This document shows positions 15,322 to 19,275 of a stretch of DNA of 19,275 nucleotides, one piece after another. Origin of the DNA: Acidimicrobiaceae bacterium (GTDB taxonomy: Bacteria > Actinomycetota > Acidimicrobiia > Acidimicrobiales > Palsa-688); NCBI GenBank assembly GCA_030838025.1, contig JAUTXM010000029.1, positions 1 through 19,275 on the forward strand, written 5' to 3'. The translations under genes were made by a program, and so were the position numbers. Positions within the stretch are counted from its first letter, which is position 1. Each line of letters begins with the position of its first letter. The notes below the pieces were generated by a model. That model saw nothing but the letters and a program-made list of their open reading frames with translations. It was not told the origin of the DNA and made no database searches.

Positions 15322-16011
15322 CTACCCGGTCCCCATGCCGTACACGCCGCGGGCCTGGTCGCGGATGACGCTGCCTCGGTCGAGCTCGATGACCCGACGG
15401 CGCATCGAGTCGACGATGCTCTGGTCGTGGGTGGCCATGATGACTGTGGTGCCGGTGCGGTTGATCCGGTCTAGCAGCCGCATGATGCCGGCGCTGGTGC
15501 TCGGGTCGAGGTTGCCCGTCGGTTCGTCGGCCAGGAGGATCAGGGGCCGGTTGACGAACGCCCGGGCGATGGCGACTCGTTGCTGTTCACCGCCCGAGAG
15601 TTCGTGGGGGAGGTTGTCGATCTTCTTGCCCAGGCCGACCAGGTCGAGGATCTGGGGCACCTGGGACTTGATCACGTGCCGGGGTCGGCCGATCACCTCG
15701 AGGGCGAAGGCCACGTTCTCGTGCACCGTCTTGGTCGGCAGGAGGCGGAAGTCCTGGAACACGCAGCCGATGTTGCGGCGCAGGTAGGGGACCTTCCACT
15801 GCGTGAGGTTGGCGATGTCCTTGCCCGCCACCCAGATGTGGCCCTCGTCCGGTTCCTCTTCCTTGGTGACCAGGCGGACGAACGTCGATTTGCCCGAGCC
15901 GGACGGCCCGACGAGGAAGACGAACTCCCCCTTCTGGATGTCCACCGAGACCTGGCGCAATGCGACGGTCGTGCCCTTGTAGGCCTTGGTGACGTTGTCG
16001 AGACGAATCAT
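15322..16011 (-). CDS. ftsE: Cell division ATP-binding protein FtsE
   Basis: The product is 229 residues, a complete ABC ATPase: Walker A GPSGSGKST (35-43), Q-loop Gln86, signature LSGGEQQRVAIARA (138-151), Walker B LILLADEP and switch His195. It pairs with FtsX in the septal FtsEX complex that activates cell-wall hydrolases. The ATG at 16011 gives the standard N-terminus MIRLDNVTKAY. No Shine-Dalgarno is obvious just upstream. A TACAAT box 60 bp upstream suggests its own promoter, separate from prfB. Confidence 0.96.
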   Translation of the reverse strand: MIRLDNVTKAYKGTTVALRQVSVDIQKGEFVFLVGPSGSGKSTFVRLVTKEEEPDEGHIWVAGKDIANLTQWKVPYLRRNIGCVFQDFRLLPTKTVHENVAFALEVIGRPRHVIKSQVPQILDLVGLGKKIDNLPHELSGGEQQRVAIARAFVNRPLILLADEPTGNLDPSTSAGIMRLLDRINRTGTTVIMATHDQSIVDSMRRRVIELDRGSVIRDQARGVYGMGTG

Positions 16012-16070
16012 GGTGTGAGGGTTGGTTGGGGTGGGGGCCTAGCGCACGCTCGCCCAGCGCAACGGGGAGG

Positions 16071-16076
16071 ATTGTA
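16071..16076 (-). promoter_or_regulatory. Candidate -10 box for ftsEX
   Basis: TACAAT on the minus strand lies about 60 bp before the ftsE ATG and would give a 5' UTR of about 50 nt. The nearest -35-like TTGCCA (16104-16099) is 22 bp away, too far for a normal promoter, so only the -10 match is claimed. Confidence 0.4.
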
Positions 16077-16198
16077 GCCAGCGGGGTGAACGAGTTGGTG
16101 GCAAGCGCTGCATGCACGGCGGGCGCGGCGGGCGCGGCAGGTGTCGGTAGCCGCCGCGACGCCGGGGCGTGGCCGGGTCGAGGTGCGCGGCGGGTTCT

Positions 16199-16230
16199 GG
16201 TACGGGTTGGTACGGGTTTGGTAGGGGTTT
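16199..16230 (+). repeat. Three tandem 10-11-bp direct repeats
   Basis: GGTACGGGTT (16199-16208), GGTACGGGTTT (16209-16219) and GGTAGGGGTTT (16220-16230) follow one another without gaps. The third copy is also the start of the left arm of the long inverted repeat. Confidence 0.75.
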
Positions 16231-16298
16231 GGGGCTCTGGTGTGGCTTTGTCACCGTGTGAGGGTGGTAAAGCCGTACCAGAGCCCCAGACCCCTACC
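16220..16298 (+). repeat. Long inverted repeat (30-bp arms) in the prfB-ftsE gap
   Basis: The arms 16220-16249 and 16269-16298 match over 30 positions with three differences and enclose 19 nt; within that loop CACC (16252-16255) can pair with GGTG (16263-16266). The differing pairs 16229/16289, 16242/16276 and 16243/16275 are U·G, G·U and U·G in a plus-strand RNA but A·C or C·A in a minus-strand RNA. It lies 33 bp after the prfB stop, so it could end that transcript. The helix would be complete only in an antisense transcript. A palindromic repeat element of the genome is another possibility. Confidence 0.85.
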
Positions 16299-16331
16299 AG
16301 ACTCACGCCGCTCACGCCGCGAGCCCGAACG

Positions 16332-17462
16332 TTACTCAGGGGCAGGTGCGCCCTGGGTGGTCCGGCGCCAGCGCAGCCACGCTTCCATGAACGGGTCGAG
16401 GTCACCGTCGAGGACCGCCTCCACGTTGCCCGTCTCGTGGCTGGTGCGCTCGTCCTTCACCTTCTGGTACGGCGCCAGGACGTACGCCCGGATGAAGGTC
16501 CCACCCCGGCTGACCTGGCCCTGGGGGCCGCTGAGCGCCTGCAGTTCCGCCCGGCGTTCCTCCCGCTGGCGCTCGGCGAGCTTGGCCGCCAGGATCTGCA
16601 TGGCCTTGACCTTGTTCTGGTACTGGCTGCGCTCGTTCTGAACCGACACCACGATCCCGCTGGGCAGATGGGTGATGCGCACCGCCGAGTCGGTGACATT
16701 GACGTGCTGGCCCCCGGCGCCCGACGAACGATAGGTGTCGATGCGCAGGTCCTTTTCGTCCACCTCGACCTCGGCGGTTGCATCCTCGAGGAACGGCGTC
16801 ACTTCGAGCGCCGCGTACGACGTCTGGCGCCGAGCCTGCGAATCGAACGGCGAGATCCGGTACAGCCGGTGCACTCCACGCTCGGCCGACAGCAGCCCGT
16901 AGGCGTAGCGGCCCTTGATGATGAAGGTGGCTGAGAGGATCCCCGCCTCCTGGCCCAGCGTGACTTCCTCCATCTCCAGCTCAAGGCCTCGTCGCTCGGC
17001 CCAGCGCTGGTACATGCGCAACAGCATCTCGGCCCAGTCCTGGGCGTCGGTGCCGCCTTCGCCCGCGTGGATCTCGCATACCGCGTCGCGGGCGTCGTGC
17101 TCGCCGCTGAACAGGGAGCGCAACTCCAGCCGGTCGAGTTCCCGACCCAGGCCATCGACGGCCGCCGACAGCTCCGCCTCCGGCGAGGCGTCGTCCTCTT
17201 CGACCGCCAGCTCGTACAGCGTTTCGGCGTCGCTCAGCCGGCCGTCAAGCCCCGACATCTCCTCGACGTCGGCCTTGACGTGGCCGTACTCCCGCGTGAC
17301 GCGCTGGCCGGCATCGGTGTCGTCCCACAGGTCGGGGCGGGCCACGTCGATCTCCAGCTCGGCCAACCGTCGCTGGCTGCCCTCGAGGTCCAAGTAGCCG
17401 GCCGCCTCGGTGAGGCGGCGTCGCAGGGCGCGCAGATCGTCGCTGAAGTCGCGGACTCCCAT
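16332..17462 (-). CDS. prfB: Peptide chain release factor 2
   Basis: The product is 376 residues. RF2 recognises UGA and UAA and triggers peptide release. The stop-codon-reading SPF motif (ISPFDSQARRQTSYA, SPF at 204-206) and the catalytic GGQ (SGAGGQHVN, 250-252) are intact. RRQTS in place of the enterobacterial RRHTS matches my memory of actinobacterial RF2. The frame is continuous from MGVRDFSDDL, so there is no programmed +1 frameshift. A Shine-Dalgarno (GGGAG, five bases before the ATG) lies in the 20-bp gap after secA. Translation after secA is expected from the same transcript. Confidence 0.97.
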   Translation of the reverse strand: MGVRDFSDDLRALRRRLTEAAGYLDLEGSQRRLAELEIDVARPDLWDDTDAGQRVTREYGHVKADVEEMSGLDGRLSDAETLYELAVEEDDASPEAELSAAVDGLGRELDRLELRSLFSGEHDARDAVCEIHAGEGGTDAQDWAEMLLRMYQRWAERRGLELEMEEVTLGQEAGILSATFIIKGRYAYGLLSAERGVHRLYRISPFDSQARRQTSYAALEVTPFLEDATAEVEVDEKDLRIDTYRSSGAGGQHVNVTDSAVRITHLPSGIVVSVQNERSQYQNKVKAMQILAAKLAERQREERRAELQALSGPQGQVSRGGTFIRAYVLAPYQKVKDERTSHETGNVEAVLDGDLDPFMEAWLRWRRTTQGAPAPE

Positions 17463-17482
17463 CGAGACTCCCTACCTCCGGC

Positions 17483-19275
17483 CTAGCGGCCGTGGCAGAA
17501 CTTGAATTTCTTCCCGCTGCCGCAGGGGCAGGCGTCGTTGCGACCCACCTTGTCGAACATCGAATCCTTGACGATCGGCACCATCGGGGCATCGGCACCG
17601 ATCCCGGACGCGGCCGGGGCCTGACCCGCCTTCGCCGCGGCGGCGGCGCCTGCGGCTGCGGGCGCTGAGGCGGAACCGCCGCCAGCGCCAACCGCGCTGG
17701 GGTCGGCCGCGAACACCACTTCTTCGCCCGGTGCCGGACCCGCGGCCAGGGCCCGCTGGACCCCGGAGTTGCCCTGGACCGGATCCTCGGCCGCCAGGTA
17801 CTGGGCCCGGGCCAAGTCGGCCTCGTCGTCGGGCGATCCCTGTTCGAGCACCTGCACCTGGGCGTGCATGACGATCTTCACGTAGTCGTCGTCGATACCC
17901 GACATGAGCTGGCCGAACATCTCATAGCCCTCGCGCTGCCATTCGACCAGAGGGTCCTGCTGGCCCATGGCCCGCAGGTTGATGCCCTCGCGGAGGTAGT
18001 CCATCTCCGAGAGGTGCTCCCGCCACTTCTGGTCGATGATCTGCAGCATCACCTCGCGCTCGAGGGCGCGCATGGTGTCCTCGCCGCCCGGCATCGACTG
18101 CTCACGCTTCTCGTAGTAGCCGAGCGCCTCGGCCAGCAGGCTCTCGTACAGCTCGTCCGACCGCTTGGCCTCGGTGAGGTCCTCGACGGTGAACGCCGTC
18201 GGGAAGTAGACGCGCGTCTCGCGCAGCAGTCCTTCGAGGTCCCAGTCCTCGCTGAAGTCCGTCGGGCAGTTGGCCCGCACGATCGACTCCAGCGCACTGG
18301 CCAGCACCTCGAGGGTGCGGGCCCGCAGGTCCTCGCCGTCGAGAATCTGGCGGCGCCGCTTGTAGATCACCTTGCGCTGGGAGTTCATGACCTCGTCGTA
18401 CTTGAGGACGTCCTTGCGCACCTCGCCGTTGCGGGCCTCGACGGTGTTCTGGGCCCGCTCGATGGCCTTGGTGACCATCTTCGCCTCGATGGGCACGTCG
18501 TCGGGCAGGGCCTTGCCCATGACCCAGTTCATGGCCCCGGTGGCGAACAACCGCATCAGCTCGTCCTCGAGGGACAGGTAGAAGCGGCTCTCACCGTCGT
18601 CACCCTGGCGGCCGGCCCGGCCGCGCAGCTGGTTGTCGATCCGGCGGGACTCGTGGCGTTCGGACCCGAGCACGTACAGGCCGCCCAGCTCCCGGACCTT
18701 CTCGCCCTCGGCGGCGCACGCCTCCTCGTACTTGGTCAGCAGCTCCTTGTAGCGACCCTGGCCCTCCTCGGTGTCGAGCGCCAACCCGCTCGCCGTCACC
18801 TCCGACTCCGCCAGGGCCTCGGGGTTGCCGCCCAGGAGGATGTCGACGCCGCGGCCCGCCATGTTGGTCGCCACCGTTATGGCGTGCAGCCGCCCGGCCT
18901 GGGCGACGATGCCCGCCTCCCGAGCGTGCTGCTTGGCGTTGAGCACGTTGTGCGGGATACCCCGCTTGTCGAGCATCCGGGACAGGACTTCGGACTTCTC
19001 CACCGACGCCGTGCCGACCAGGACCGGCTGGCCTTCGTCGTAGCGCTCGACCAGATCCTCGATGACGGCCTCGAACTTGGCCAACTCGGTTTTGTAGATC
19101 AGGTCGGGCTGGTCCTGGCGGACCATGGCCCGGTTGGTCGGGATGGGCACGACCGGCAGGTTGTAGGTGTTGGCGAACTCCGACGCCTCGGTCTCGGCAG
19201 TACCGGTCATGCCCGCCAGCTTCTTGTACAGCCGGAAGTAGTTCTGGAGGGTCACCGTGGCCCAGGTGTGATTCT
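17483..19275 (-). CDS. secA: Preprotein translocase ATPase SecA, C-terminal part (5' end outside window)
   Basis: About 597 C-terminal residues are present; the frame runs off the right edge within NHTWATVTLQNYFRLYKKLAG, the conserved segment just before NBD2. Visible motifs are AGMTGTAETE, GTASVEKSE, VATNMAGRGVDILLGGNP (motif V) and LRGRAGRQGD (motif VI). The helical scaffold and wing follow (RKDVLKYDEVMNSQRKV), then an Ala/Gly-rich linker and a SEC-C zinc finger CPCGSGKKFKFCHG at the end. SecA powers Sec-dependent export, including that of the signal-peptide proteins in this window. The intact zinc finger suggests the primary SecA1 rather than an accessory SecA2, which usually lacks it. It is 20 bp upstream of prfB on the same strand. 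Confidence 0.97.
   Translation of the reverse strand, partial: NHTWATVTLQNYFRLYKKLAGMTGTAETEASEFANTYNLPVVPIPTNRAMVRQDQPDLIYKTELAKFEAVIEDLVERYDEGQPVLVGTASVEKSEVLSRMLDKRGIPHNVLNAKQHAREAGIVAQAGRLHAITVATNMAGRGVDILLGGNPEALAESEVTASGLALDTEEGQGRYKELLTKYEEACAAEGEKVRELGGLYVLGSERHESRRIDNQLRGRAGRQGDDGESRFYLSLEDELMRLFATGAMNWVMGKALPDDVPIEAKMVTKAIERAQNTVEARNGEVRKDVLKYDEVMNSQRKVIYKRRRQILDGEDLRARTLEVLASALESIVRANCPTDFSEDWDLEGLLRETRVYFPTAFTVEDLTEAKRSDELYESLLAEALGYYEKREQSMPGGEDTMRALEREVMLQIIDQKWREHLSEMDYLREGINLRAMGQQDPLVEWQREGYEMFGQLMSGIDDDYVKIVMHAQVQVLEQGSPDDEADLARAQYLAAEDPVQGNSGVQRALAAGPAPGEEVVFAADPSAVGAGGGSASAPAAAGAAAAAKAGQAPAASGIGADAPMVPIVKDSMFDKVGRNDACPCGSGKKFKFCHGR

Larger units (their letters stand above)
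16012..16331. other. 320-bp intergenic region between prfB and ftsE
   Basis: No coding sequence is credible here. The ftsE-proximal end holds a candidate promoter, the middle is GC-rich (GGGCGCGGC repeated at about 16120), and the prfB-proximal part holds three tandem GGTACGGGTT-like units and a long inverted repeat. Confidence 0.75.

Noticed and set aside
16332..17462. Programmed +1 frameshift in prfB
   Set aside because: The RF2 frame is continuous from its start codon to GGQ and beyond, with no internal UGA, so no recoding site is needed.
1..19275. tRNA, rRNA, insertion sequence or prophage features
   Set aside because: Reading both strands I found no tRNA T-arm with a matching acceptor stem, no rRNA segment, and no transposase or integrase. 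A profile scan (tRNAscan-SE, Infernal) would settle the RNA part.

Overview
The window is GC-rich bacterial DNA with GTG starts, mostly weak ribosome binding sites, and the secA–prfB–ftsE–ftsX gene order typical of Actinomycetota. An actinobacterial-type RF2, a LigB-type ATP-dependent ligase and DipZ-like redox genes fit this. I infer an actinobacterium, possibly Acidimicrobiia-like; no rRNA or other marker in the window settles the class.

Layout. (1) 1-581 (+): 3' part of an exported ferritin-like protein, closed by a perfect 15-bp hairpin terminator (608-649). (2) 723-4524 (-): an ATP-dependent DNA ligase (ligB), overlapping a secreted EXORDIUM-like/beta-propeller protein by 11 bp, then a small lipoprotein. 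(3) 4618-10377 (+): DUF885 metallopeptidase-like protein, phosphoesterase lipoprotein, membrane-anchored thioredoxin with a DipZ-type C-terminal domain, CcdA, and a DUF2252 protein. (4) 10378-13259 (+): a probable divalent-cation module made of a promoter and structured leader with a 22-codon ORF, a soluble PRC-barrel/MgtE-N/CBS protein, and an Nramp-related transporter. (5) 13303-14127 (+): an alpha/beta hydrolase. (6) 14434-19275 (-): ftsX, ftsE, prfB and the 3' part of secA, the housekeeping cell-division, translation and secretion block.

The most interesting part is region 4. The transporter has DAGG where Nramp proteins have DPGN and TPY where they have MPH, so most metal-selecting side chains are gone. 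It sits directly after a cytosolic protein with the Mg2+-sensing MgtE-N and CBS domains but no MgtE membrane domain. Its only possible start upstream of the first helix is a CTG overlapping the preceding stop (CTGA). The leader carries a strong Shine-Dalgarno and a short peptide with a Glu-Pro-Pro run, and its arms can form three nested helices that would bury that Shine-Dalgarno. Together this suggests a regulated Mg2+ (or other hard divalent cation) uptake system, which remains an inference.

A second notable element is a 30-bp inverted repeat in the 320-bp gap between prfB and ftsE. Its three non-Watson-Crick positions are all G·U in a plus-strand RNA, so it would form a perfect helix only when read opposite to the flanking genes.
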